A stretch of 5,906 nucleotides of DNA, taken from contig JACAEZ010000169.1 of NCBI GenBank assembly GCA_013388565.1, positions 1 through 5,906 of the forward strand, read 5' to 3'. Both the position numbers and the translations under genes were made by a program. Below are positions 1-5,906 of the stretch, in pieces. Origin of the DNA: Campylobacterales bacterium. GTDB taxonomy: Bacteria; Campylobacterota; Campylobacteria; Campylobacterales; JACAEZ01. Positions within the stretch are counted from its first letter, which is position 1; the number at the start of each line of letters is the position of its first letter. Below the pieces are notes generated by a model. The model ran no database searches and was not told the origin of the DNA. It saw only the letters and a program-made list of their open reading frames with translations.

Positions 1-1366
1 CAAATAACAAAAATAAAACAAAACTGAATATACCGCAAATTATTGCATATGGCAGTTGTGTATTTACATGAGACATATGGTCACAATCTGCAGATAGAGA
101 TGATATGATTGTTGTATCCGAAATTACAGAACAGTGGTCACCAAATACACCACCAGAGATAACTGCTCCAATACATAAATATAAATTTACATCAAGTTCA
201 AATCCACTTTGCATAGCTATTGGCATTAAAATTGCAAATGTTCCCCAACTAGTACCTGTTGCAAATGAAATAATTGCACCAATAAAAAATATTAGTGCTG
301 GAAGCATAAATGGTGAGATACTATCTTTTAAAATTTGTGCTAAAAATTCACCACTTTGAAGCTCTTTTGTAAGCTCTCCTAATGCAAATGCTAAAATTAA
401 AATTAAAGTAACAGGTATCATTTCTCCAATACCCTCATAAAATCTACTAAAAAACTCTTTTAATGTATATATTTTTGTTGGAATATATAACAAAAAAGCT
501 ACAAATATTGAAACAATCACAGAGTAAAATACACTTGTAGAGCCACTTCCTTTTAATATATTGCCATTACCTGTAATATACAAAAACACTATCATGCAGA
601 CAATTAGTGAAATAATTGGAATAATCATATAAATTGATGATTTTGATTTTGTTTGATTTTCAATCTTTTCAAAATTATGTTGAATAGCCTCTTCAGCTTT
701 TTTCATACCAAAAAAATCTTTGTTTGAGTAGATTATAAAAAATACAAACAGTAATGTAATAATCGAATAAAAGTTAAATAAAAGAGAGTTTATAAGCATA
801 TCTATACTATTTTCATTCAATGATAAAATTGCAATTTGTGAAGCTATAAGTGAACTAAGTAATGCTCCCCACGAATTTAATGGAATTAATGCACAAACAG
901 GCGCACTTGTAGAATCGCTAATATAAGCTATTTTTTCATTAGAAATTGGAAATTTTGAGCTAAAATTTTTCATGACTCGCCCACTAATTAATGAAGTAAT
1001 TGATGATTCTATAAAAATAATCAATCCCAAAAAATATCCCAAAAATAAAACATCTCGTTTTGATTTTATTATAGATTTTTGTTCACTAACATATTTTATA
1101 AATCCTTGAACACCTCCACTATGTTCAATTAATTTCATAAGACTGCCAACCAATAGTGCAAATATTATTGTTTTTGTTATCCAACTTTCTTGAAATAGAT
1201 CAATAATACTTTCAAAAGAGTTGTAAAATGCTAAAAAAAAAGCTTTTTCTATTATAAAATATCCTACAAAAAGCCCTAAAAATAGTGATATAACCACCTC
1301 TTTTGAAATAATTGCAAAAGATATAGCAATCAAAGGCGGAATAATTGAAAGCACACCATATTCCAA
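1..1366 (-). CDS. Na+/H+ antiporter, NhaC family (C-terminus cut by window edge)
   Basis: This is an inner-membrane cation/proton antiporter that probably exports Na+ in exchange for H+. The frame is open for 455 codons from a TTG at 1366-1364 down to position 1. The protein is mostly hydrophobic helices, with one charged and probably cytoplasmic loop at about residues 215-243. Hallmarks of the NhaC family visible here are DSTSAP (151-156), LNSWGA (163-168), GTSWGTF (371-377), GDHCSVISDTT (409-419) and HVNTQLPYA (433-441). The last two lie near the C-terminus in family members, so only a short tail should be missing. TTG is chosen as start because a strong AAGGAG lies 5 nt upstream. The nearby ATG at 1359-1357 is out of frame. 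It has its own promoter just upstream, so it need not depend on uvrC readthrough. The exact substrate within the family (Na+/H+ or an organic acid/Na+ exchange as in MleN) cannot be read from the sequence. Confidence 0.9.
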   Translation of the reverse strand, partial: MEYGVLSIIPPLIAISFAIISKEVVISLFLGLFVGYFIIEKAFFLAFYNSFESIIDLFQESWITKTIIFALLVGSLMKLIEHSGGVQGFIKYVSEQKSIIKSKRDVLFLGYFLGLIIFIESSITSLISGRVMKNFSSKFPISNEKIAYISDSTSAPVCALIPLNSWGALLSSLIASQIAILSLNENSIDMLINSLLFNFYSIITLLFVFFIIYSNKDFFGMKKAEEAIQHNFEKIENQTKSKSSIYMIIPIISLIVCMIVFLYITGNGNILKGSGSTSVFYSVIVSIFVAFLLYIPTKIYTLKEFFSRFYEGIGEMIPVTLILILAFALGELTKELQSGEFLAQILKDSISPFMLPALIFFIGAIISFATGTSWGTFAILMPIAMQSGFELDVNLYLCIGAVISGGVFGDHCSVISDTTIISSLSADCDHMSHVNTQLPYAIICGIFSFVLFLLF

Positions 1367-1371
1367 AAAAA

Positions 1372-1377
1372 CTCCTT
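1372..1377 (-). promoter_or_regulatory. Ribosome binding site that sets the TTG start of the NhaC-family gene
   Basis: On the minus strand this reads AAGGAG, followed by five T residues and then TTG at 1366-1364. The site is a near-perfect Shine-Dalgarno with acceptable spacing. No in-frame ATG or GTG is equally well placed, so this site decides the non-ATG start. Confidence 0.75.
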
Positions 1378-1386
1378 TTTTAGCTA

Positions 1387-1395
1387 ATTATATCA
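1387..1395 (-). promoter_or_regulatory. Extended -10 promoter for the NhaC-family gene
   Basis: On the minus strand this reads TGATATAAT, a TGn-extended consensus -10 element. No TTGACA-like -35 is visible, which is usual for sigma-70 promoters in Campylobacter and Helicobacter. Transcription would begin near 1380, leaving a leader of about 14 nt that contains the AAGGAG. A second TATAAT (1403-1408, minus strand) lies further upstream and could be an alternative -10. The assignment is by motif only. Confidence 0.6.
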
Positions 1396-1503
1396 AATAT
1401 AAATTATAAAAGTTTAGAGTGGTTTGTGAGATTTTGTTTTATGGTTTTAAGAAGTTTGGCACTACAAAGAGAGAGATTTGGGGTAAGTTTAAGATTAGAA
1501 CAG

Positions 1504-1599
1504 AGACCATTCAAAATTCTGTGTCAATAGTATAAAATAAAAAATACCAAAGGAGTGACACATTAGAATAGAAGTAGTATTTTATTTTGCAACAGGTCT
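1504..1599. repeat. Nested imperfect inverted repeats, possible insertion-element or MITE remnant
   Basis: The gap between uvrC and the NhaC-family gene (1367-1610) has no convincing gene, but this 96-bp part has layered dyad symmetry. The outer arms are AGACCATTCAAAAT (1504-1517) and, on the opposite strand, AGACCTGTTGCAAAAT (1584-1599), alike apart from a small indel and a mismatch. Inside, TGTGTCA (1520-1526) is exactly inverted as TGACACA (1556-1562). An AT-rich arm at 1534-1547 can pair with 1577-1588. The right arm contains CTGTTGCAAA, the core of IS6-family ends such as IS26, and it also resembles ends of IS5- and IS1182-type elements. No transposase or clear target duplication is seen. 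The region starts 11 bp beyond the uvrC stop and could instead act as a transcript-end structure. Confidence 0.35.
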
Positions 1600-1610
1600 A
1601 ATATAAATAT

Positions 1611-3413
1611 CTAATTGCCAAAAAAATCAACAACTTTTTTAGCACTATTTAAATCTATAACTTTAGACAATTCATCTATATTACTCTTTTTAATATTTTC
1701 AAAAGAGCCAAAAAAATCAATTAGTTTTTTCAGTTTTGCTTCACCAATTCCAGAAATTTTAAGAAGAGAAATTTCTCTATCTTGTTTTGCTTTTTTTGCT
1801 CTATGAAATGAAATGGCAAATCTATGTGCTTCATCTCTTAACTTTTGAATAAATTGTAACCGTTTATCTGTAGGTAGTAGTTCAAATCTATCATGTTCGG
1901 TATAGATTATATCTTTTGCACTACCTTTTGCACGGTGTGCTTTAAAATCAAGCTTCTCTTTTGAGATAGATATAACATCTATATTTGAACCACTACTTTG
2001 AATAATATCTAATGCTAAATTTAATTGAGCCTTTCCTCCATCTATTATCCATAAATCTGGCGGTGGATTTTCTGCAAACTTCAAAGCCCTTCTTGAGAGT
2101 AACTCTTTCATTTGTGAATATTCATCTAAACCATTTAGTGAATATCTTTTATAATCATCTTTTTTAAACTCTTCATATTCACAAACTACCATTCCACCAA
2201 CAATAGCTTCAAATGAGAGATGAGAACAGTCAAAAATTTCTATTTTATTTGGAATATTTTGTAATTTAAACAACTCTTGTATTTCATGAAGTATTGTAGA
2301 TGGTTTTACTCTATTTTCAATTTTTAATAACTCTTGTGCATTTTTAATACATAAATCTAAAACCTTTTTTTTATCTCCAATTTTTGGAACAGTGATAGAT
2401 ATTTTTTTGCCAAATCGTTCGCTAAGCAACTCTTCTATAGCCTCTAAATCTTCAAATTCAAATGCTACAATCACTTTTGTAGATGTTAATGGTATCTCTT
2501 TTGTATAAAAGTTTAGTAGCAGTTGTTTATAACACTCTGATATATCAAATTTTTCATCAATATTTAATATCTCTTTGGAGCTTGATATTATTTTTCCATC
2601 TCTTAAAAATGTTTTTACAACTATAGCTTTTGACTCTTGAACCTCTATTACAAAAATATCAAAATTCTCTATTTTTGCTAAATCTATATCACTACTTAAT
2701 ACAACCTTTTTAATTTTTTCTATTCTATCTCTAATAACTAATGCCTCTTCAAATCTAAGCTGTTGTGATAAAGCAAACATTTTTTCTTCAAGTAATCGTA
2801 TTAACTCTTTTTTATTTGTAATTAAATTTTGTGCTTTTTTTACAATATCCATGTACTCTAATGGTGTTATTTTACCTTCACATGGAGCTAAACACTTTTT
2901 TATCTGATAAAATAGACAAGCTTTTTTAGAATTCAAACAACTCTTTTTTTGAACCAATGGAAAAATATCATATAAAGCATCTAATATTTCAAAAGAACCT
3001 ACAGAAAAAGGTCCAAAATATTTTATTCCTTTTTTAGCAACTATCTTTCTTGTTATCTCAAATCTTGGATAATTTTCATTCTCATCAAAATAAATATAAG
3101 GGTATGTTTTATCATCTCTAAGTAGTATATTGTATTTTGGTTTTAACTGTTTTATAAGAGAATTTTCTAAAATCAAAGCATCATGTTCGCTATTTACGAT
3201 TATATACTCCAAATATTTTGTTTCAGAAATCATTTTATGAATTCTAGCAGATAGTGTTGGAGATGGTTTAAGTTCTGGAGTAAATTGAAAGTAGCTTTTA
3301 ACTCTGTTTGATAAATTTTTTGCTTTACCTATATATAAAAGATGGTTTTTTTCATCAAAATATTGATAAACTCCAGCACTTTTAGGTAACTCTTTTATCT
3401 TTTGTTTGAGCAT
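1611..3413 (-). CDS. uvrC: UvrABC excinuclease subunit C
   Basis: UvrC makes the 3' and 5' incisions in nucleotide excision repair after UvrA and UvrB have located the lesion, acting in the cytoplasm. The protein has 600 residues, normal for the family. An N-terminal GIY-YIG nuclease (about 12-90) has G14-V15-Y16, Y27-I28-G29, R37 and E83. Cysteines 159, 166, 174 and 178 match in spacing the cluster reported to hold a [4Fe-4S] centre in E. coli UvrC. A UVR motif (about 203-236) should contact UvrB. The RNase H-like nuclease (about 380-535) keeps D395 (FDCSH), D458 (IIDGG) and H530. C-terminal helix-hairpin-helix repeats occupy about 548-600. All expected catalytic residues are present, so it looks functional. 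The ATG lies inside the end of the upstream DciA-like gene (19-bp overlap) behind a weak AGAGA-type ribosome site, indicating an operon and possibly coupled translation. No clean rho-independent terminator follows. Confidence 0.97.
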   Translation of the reverse strand: MLKQKIKELPKSAGVYQYFDEKNHLLYIGKAKNLSNRVKSYFQFTPELKPSPTLSARIHKMISETKYLEYIIVNSEHDALILENSLIKQLKPKYNILLRDDKTYPYIYFDENENYPRFEITRKIVAKKGIKYFGPFSVGSFEILDALYDIFPLVQKKSCLNSKKACLFYQIKKCLAPCEGKITPLEYMDIVKKAQNLITNKKELIRLLEEKMFALSQQLRFEEALVIRDRIEKIKKVVLSSDIDLAKIENFDIFVIEVQESKAIVVKTFLRDGKIISSSKEILNIDEKFDISECYKQLLLNFYTKEIPLTSTKVIVAFEFEDLEAIEELLSERFGKKISITVPKIGDKKKVLDLCIKNAQELLKIENRVKPSTILHEIQELFKLQNIPNKIEIFDCSHLSFEAIVGGMVVCEYEEFKKDDYKRYSLNGLDEYSQMKELLSRRALKFAENPPPDLWIIDGGKAQLNLALDIIQSSGSNIDVISISKEKLDFKAHRAKGSAKDIIYTEHDRFELLPTDKRLQFIQKLRDEAHRFAISFHRAKKAKQDREISLLKISGIGEAKLKKLIDFFGSFENIKKSNIDELSKVIDLNSAKKVVDFFGN

Positions 3414-3823
3414 ATAATCTCTTTTATTTTATTAAATTTATCTATAATTTGTTCATTTTCACAATGTTCAAAAAAATTGCCACTAGATTGCTCTTTGTAG
3501 TATATTTGTGTTGAATTTTCACTATTTTGAATAGGTTTTGGTATATCAGTGAGAAAAATTTTCACATCTAATATATTCTCTTCTATACCATCTATTTTAT
3601 TTAATAAACCCTTTATTAAACTAACATTATAATTGACCTCCGCCTTAAGTGCAGGGTGATTTATATATATATTTAATGTATTATTTTTTATATAAGCAGT
3701 TTTTATAAATTTATCATACTTTGGCATTATTGATTTAATTTTTTCCGCTAATTCAAATTGATTTAATTTTTTAAATTGGGAGTAACTTTTTAAATGAGAT
3801 ATTACCTGCTTAACTTCTTTCAT
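3395..3823 (-). CDS. DUF721/DciA-like small protein
   Basis: A 142-residue soluble protein with no signal peptide or membrane segment. Residues about 40-77, where a strand pair around KNNTLNIYI is followed by HPALKAEVNYN and a helix ending GLLNKI, fit the DUF721 fold. DciA, the best-known DUF721 member, helps load the replicative helicase DnaB in bacteria lacking DnaC. The tail after about residue 93 is polar, rich in N, E, Q and K, and probably flexible. The start is ATG at 3823-3821. An in-frame stop (TGA, 3838-3836) lies five codons upstream, so no longer form is possible, and no ribosome site lies at normal distance: the only AAGGAG ends 15 nt away. A consensus -10 is so close that the mRNA may be leaderless. 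It overlaps uvrC by 19 bp and is its operon partner. The family call is by pattern, is moderate, and the helicase-loading role is inferred. Confidence 0.65.
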   Translation of the reverse strand: MKEVKQVISHLKSYSQFKKLNQFELAEKIKSIMPKYDKFIKTAYIKNNTLNIYINHPALKAEVNYNVSLIKGLLNKIDGIEENILDVKIFLTDIPKPIQNSENSTQIYYKEQSSGNFFEHCENEQIIDKFNKIKEIICSNKR

Positions 3824-3916
3824 GTGCTTATTATATCACTCCTTTTATTAGGTTGTGGTTATAAAGATGACCCAAAATTTATAGATAAAAGTATAACAAA
3901 AAGTGAGAAAAAGTGA
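3794..3916 (+). CDS. Small lipoprotein, 40 residues (short, easily missed gene)
   Basis: The predicted product is a secreted, lipid-anchored peptide. It begins MRYYLLNFFHVL, continues as a hydrophobic core and reaches the lipobox LLGC, with the acceptor cysteine at residue 21. The mature part is only 20 residues, begins CGYKDDP and ends rich in lysine. The ATG at 3794 is chosen because it supplies Arg2 and a full-length signal peptide and has GGGAG 11 nt upstream. A GTG at 3824 would give a very short signal peptide with no positive charge. The stop overlaps the nadB GTG as GTGA, supporting co-transcription and coupled translation. The CGYK start recalls small lipoproteins of the LptM/YifL type (CGxKGP), but the likeness is limited to a few residues. 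The first 30 bp are antisense to the start of the DciA-like gene. No clear promoter was found; TATAAA-like boxes near 3704-3717 are candidates. The function is unknown. Confidence 0.6.
   Translation: MRYYLLNFFHVLIISLLLLGCGYKDDPKFIDKSITKSEKK
3830..3838 (-). promoter_or_regulatory. Extended -10 promoter for the DciA-like/uvrC operon
   Basis: On the minus strand this reads TGATATAAT, the same nine bases as in the promoter of the NhaC-family gene. The hexamer is followed by only AAGCAC before the ATG at 3823, so initiation 6-7 nt downstream of the -10 would start the transcript at or next to the first codon. At the usual 17-nt spacing the -35 position reads CCACAA, which is not a -35 consensus. 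The element lies within the divergent lipoprotein gene. Confidence 0.6.
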
Positions 3917-5352
3917 TTTATGACATTTTAATAATTGGTGCAGGTGTTGCTGGATTAAATGCTGCTAGGTTGATACCAAAAGAGCTTAATTGCTTAATTG
4001 TATGTAAAGATTATCCATGGGAGTGTAATACATTTTATGCTCAAGGTGGAGTTGCTACTGCATTGAATGAAGGTGACATTCCAATACATATACAAGATAC
4101 ACTTCTTTCTGGTGCAAACCATTGCAATAAAGAGGCTGTTGAGTTTTTGAGTACTCATAGCATAGAGTGCATAAAAGATATTATTGATAATGGTATGATG
4201 TTTGATAAAGATGAAAATGGAAATTTTTTATACACAAAAGAGGCTGCCCACTCAAATGCAAGAATTGTTCATGCAGACGGAGATGCAACTGGGCGACTTT
4301 TACATATGTTTTTAATGCAAAAAAATCCTCATGTCATGCTTTATAACTCTTATGTAGTAGATTTATTAGTTGAAGATGGTGTCTGTTATGGAGCAACTGT
4401 AGCAAAGGGTAAAAAGCTATTTAATGTTTATGCGAAAAAAATTATTTTAGCAAGTGGCGGAGTTGGCTCTTTGTATGAATTTCATACGAATGCTAGAAGT
4501 ATTAGTGCAGATTTACAAGGTATCGCTATTGAAAAAGGTATAAAATTAAAAGATATGGAGATGATGCAATTTCATCCTACTGTATATGTTCAAAACAGAT
4601 GGGCTAGAAAACAGCTTTTAACGGAAGCTTTAAGAGGCGAGGGTGCATATATCGTTGATGAAGCAAATCATAGATTTTTATTTGAATATGACCAAAGAGG
4701 AGAGTTGGCTCCAAGGGATATAATAAGTAGAGCAATTTTTGATTATAAAAAAAGAACATCAAGTGAGGTTTTTTTATCATTTGATACATTTAGTGAAGAG
4801 TTTTTTCGCCATAGATTTCCAAATATATTCAGAAATCTTAAAAGTATAGGGTTTAATATACCTTTTGATAAAATTCCAATAAGTCCAGCATTTCACTATA
4901 GCATGGGTGGAATTGATGTTGATTTGAGTGCGAAAGTAAAAGGTTATAAAAATCTTTATGCAGTTGGCGAGGTCGCTTGTACTGGTGTTCATGGAGCAAA
5001 TAGATTGGCTTCAAACTCTTTGTTAGAAGGTTTGGTTTTTTCAAAAGTTGCTATAGATAATATATTAAATAGTCAATTTTCTGTTAAATCTAAAGAGTTT
5101 GAAGTTAAAGAGTTTTTACTTCAACAAGCAAATGATAAATCTATCAAATGTGATTTGCGAAGAATTATGTGGGAAGATGTTGGTATCATTAGAAGAAGAC
5201 AAAATCTTTTAAAAGCAAAAGAGATTGTTGAAGATTACTTGAGTCAAAATACTGGTAGATTTTTAAAACTTAGACTGCTTAGTGCAAAAAATATTATTGA
5301 TTCTGCTATAGCTAGAAAAGAGAGCTTGGGTGCTCATTTTATTATTGATTAA
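3913..5352 (+). CDS. nadB: L-aspartate oxidase
   Basis: NadB is a cytoplasmic flavoenzyme that oxidises L-aspartate to iminoaspartate, the first step of de novo NAD synthesis; NadA then makes quinolinate. Oxygen or fumarate can re-oxidise its FAD. At 479 residues it is shorter than E. coli NadB (540), mainly in the C-terminal helical region. Visible features are the FAD-binding GAGVAG (9-14), AQGGVATA (43-50), SGGVGS (181-186), HPTVY (221-225), TEALRGEGA (237-245), APRDIISRA (266-274), HYSMGGI (328-334) and GANRLASNSLLEG (361-373). E110, H221, E238, R268, H328 and R364 align in spacing with the E. coli active-site set. The same fold occurs in fumarate reductase flavoproteins, but the length, TEALRGEGA and the C-terminal RRIMWEDVGIIR helix favour NadB. 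The start is GTG, overlapping the lipoprotein stop, with only a weak GTGAG upstream; the ATG at 3920 is out of frame. nadA is not in the window. Confidence 0.95.
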   Translation: MIYDILIIGAGVAGLNAARLIPKELNCLIVCKDYPWECNTFYAQGGVATALNEGDIPIHIQDTLLSGANHCNKEAVEFLSTHSIECIKDIIDNGMMFDKDENGNFLYTKEAAHSNARIVHADGDATGRLLHMFLMQKNPHVMLYNSYVVDLLVEDGVCYGATVAKGKKLFNVYAKKIILASGGVGSLYEFHTNARSISADLQGIAIEKGIKLKDMEMMQFHPTVYVQNRWARKQLLTEALRGEGAYIVDEANHRFLFEYDQRGELAPRDIISRAIFDYKKRTSSEVFLSFDTFSEEFFRHRFPNIFRNLKSIGFNIPFDKIPISPAFHYSMGGIDVDLSAKVKGYKNLYAVGEVACTGVHGANRLASNSLLEGLVFSKVAIDNILNSQFSVKSKEFEVKEFLLQQANDKSIKCDLRRIMWEDVGIIRRRQNLLKAKEIVEDYLSQNTGRFLKLRLLSAKNIIDSAIARKESLGAHFIID

Positions 5353-5356
5353 AATA

Positions 5357-5363
5357 AAAGGAG
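5357..5363 (+). promoter_or_regulatory. Ribosome binding site of nhaD, selecting a GTG start
   Basis: AAAGGAG is followed by ATAT and then GTG at 5368. ATG codons at 5366 and 5372 sit close by but share a frame that ends at TAA 5384-5386, giving at most six codons. The GTG frame stays open to the window edge with clear NhaD sequence. The 4-nt spacer is slightly short, and the close out-of-frame ATGs might compete for initiation. Confidence 0.65.
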
Positions 5364-5367
5364 ATAT

Positions 5368-5906
5368 GTGCATGGAGTTGATTTAACGACATCATTTGTT
5401 GGCATTTTATGTTTAGCCATTTTTGTTGTCGGATACTATTTTATAGCAGCAGAAGAAAAGTATCATATAAATAAGGCAAAACCTGCTCTATTTATAGGAA
5501 CAACGATGTTTATGATAATAGGTATCTATTATGCAATAATGGGTTATGACAATAAATCATTAGAACATGAAGTAGAGATTTTAATCTTAGAAATTGCAGA
5601 GATTTTCTTTTTCTTATTTGTCGCTATGACATATATTGAGTCTTCGATTGAAAGAGGTGTGTTTGATGCACTAAAATATAATCTTGTCTCAAAAGGTTAT
5701 AGTTATAGAAAACTGTTTTGGATAACTGGATTTTTAGCATTTTTCATAAGCCCTGTGGCTGATAACTTAACAACTGCTTTGATTTTATCTACAGTTTTAA
5801 TCACAATCGACAATAAAAATCATAAATTCTTAGTCCCTAGTGCTATAAATATAGTTACTGCCGCAAATGCTGGTGGTGCTTGGAGTCCATTTGGTGATAT
5901 TACGAC
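5368..5906 (+). CDS. nhaD: Na+/H+ antiporter NhaD (N-terminal part, cut by window edge)
   Basis: NhaD is an inner-membrane Na+(Li+)/H+ antiporter of the ion transporter superfamily, used for salt and alkaline pH tolerance. The first 179 codons are visible, out of roughly 400-480 in complete members. An N-terminal helix (about 8-28) is followed by INKAKPAL (36-43), a second helix (about 44-62), a polar stretch with a run of acidic residues (about 65-80), and a helix around 80-97. The diagnostic segments are ISPVADNLTTALILST (127-142) and AANAGGAWSPFGDIT (165-179), containing the conserved D132, N133 and S173-P174-F175-G176-D177 of the family. It starts 15 bp after the nadB stop with no room for a separate terminator, so it is probably transcribed with nadB. 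GTG is the only sensible start. It belongs to a different family from the NhaC-type antiporter at the left end. Confidence 0.92.
   Translation, partial: MHGVDLTTSFVGILCLAIFVVGYYFIAAEEKYHINKAKPALFIGTTMFMIIGIYYAIMGYDNKSLEHEVEILILEIAEIFFFLFVAMTYIESSIERGVFDALKYNLVSKGYSYRKLFWITGFLAFFISPVADNLTTALILSTVLITIDNKNHKFLVPSAINIVTAANAGGAWSPFGDIT

Noticed and set aside
105..359. Plus-strand open frame of 84 codons
   Set aside because: It lies entirely antisense to the NhaC-family gene, over its conserved GTSWGTF and GDHCSVISDTT motifs, and its product has no recognisable character.
1441..1530. Plus-strand frame of 29 codons between the NhaC-family gene and uvrC
   Set aside because: It has no ribosome site and no recognisable sequence, and it runs into the inverted-repeat block, so it is probably chance or eroded element sequence.
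1534..1588. Possible rho-independent terminator after uvrC
   Set aside because: The stem is almost entirely A-T pairs with a loop of nearly 30 nt and no G-C rich core, so it does not meet the normal terminator pattern.
1550..1605. AAGGAG followed by a short open stretch starting at ATT
   Set aside because: There is no standard start codon and only about 14 codons before TAA. It may be a coincidence within the repeat block.
1615..1806. Plus-strand open frame of 63 codons
   Set aside because: It is antisense to the helix-hairpin-helix end of uvrC, with no convincing ribosome site.
3661..3671. TATATATA-type run as a repeat or origin element
   Set aside because: It is short, lies within the DciA-like coding sequence and is explained by AT-rich isoleucine and tyrosine codons.
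4604..5044. Three overlapping minus-strand open frames of 61-71 codons
   Set aside because: All are antisense to nadB, overlap one another in different frames, and have no plausible start signals or domain character.

Overview
The window is strongly AT-rich, densely packed and uses GTG and TTG starts freely. The UvrC, NadB and NhaD proteins, together with promoters that show a strong extended -10 box and no recognisable -35, suggest a member of the Campylobacterota (the former Epsilonproteobacteria). An Arcobacter- or Sulfurimonas-like lineage is my best guess. This rests on remembered protein character and not on a search.

Layout. Positions 1-1366 (minus) hold nearly all of an NhaC-family Na+/H+ antiporter, cut at its C-terminus by the window edge. 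Positions 1367-1610 hold the antiporter's promoter and an AT-rich stretch of nested inverted repeats that looks like the remains of a small mobile element. Positions 1611-3823 (minus) are a two-gene unit: a small DUF721/DciA-like protein followed by uvrC, overlapping by 19 bp. Positions 3794-5906 (plus) are a divergent unit of three tightly packed genes: a 40-residue lipoprotein easily missed by length cutoffs, nadB (L-aspartate oxidase), and the N-terminal part of nhaD.

How the genes relate. The minus-strand pair combines nucleotide excision repair (UvrC) with a protein whose family is linked to loading of the replicative helicase. The plus-strand unit combines an envelope lipoprotein, the first step of de novo NAD synthesis and a Na+/H+ antiporter, with no obvious shared pathway. 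The lipoprotein stop and nadB start overlap as GTGA, and nhaD starts 15 bp after nadB, so the three are probably co-transcribed. The two divergent units overlap head to head by about 30 bp, which puts the minus-strand promoter inside the lipoprotein gene. Two unrelated Na+/H+ antiporter families sit at the two ends of the window.

Most of the window is ordinary housekeeping sequence. I see no CRISPR array, rRNA, tRNA, defence system or clearly new multi-gene system. The most interesting items are the hidden lipoprotein gene, the apparently leaderless start of the DciA-like/uvrC unit, and the possible element remnant downstream of uvrC.
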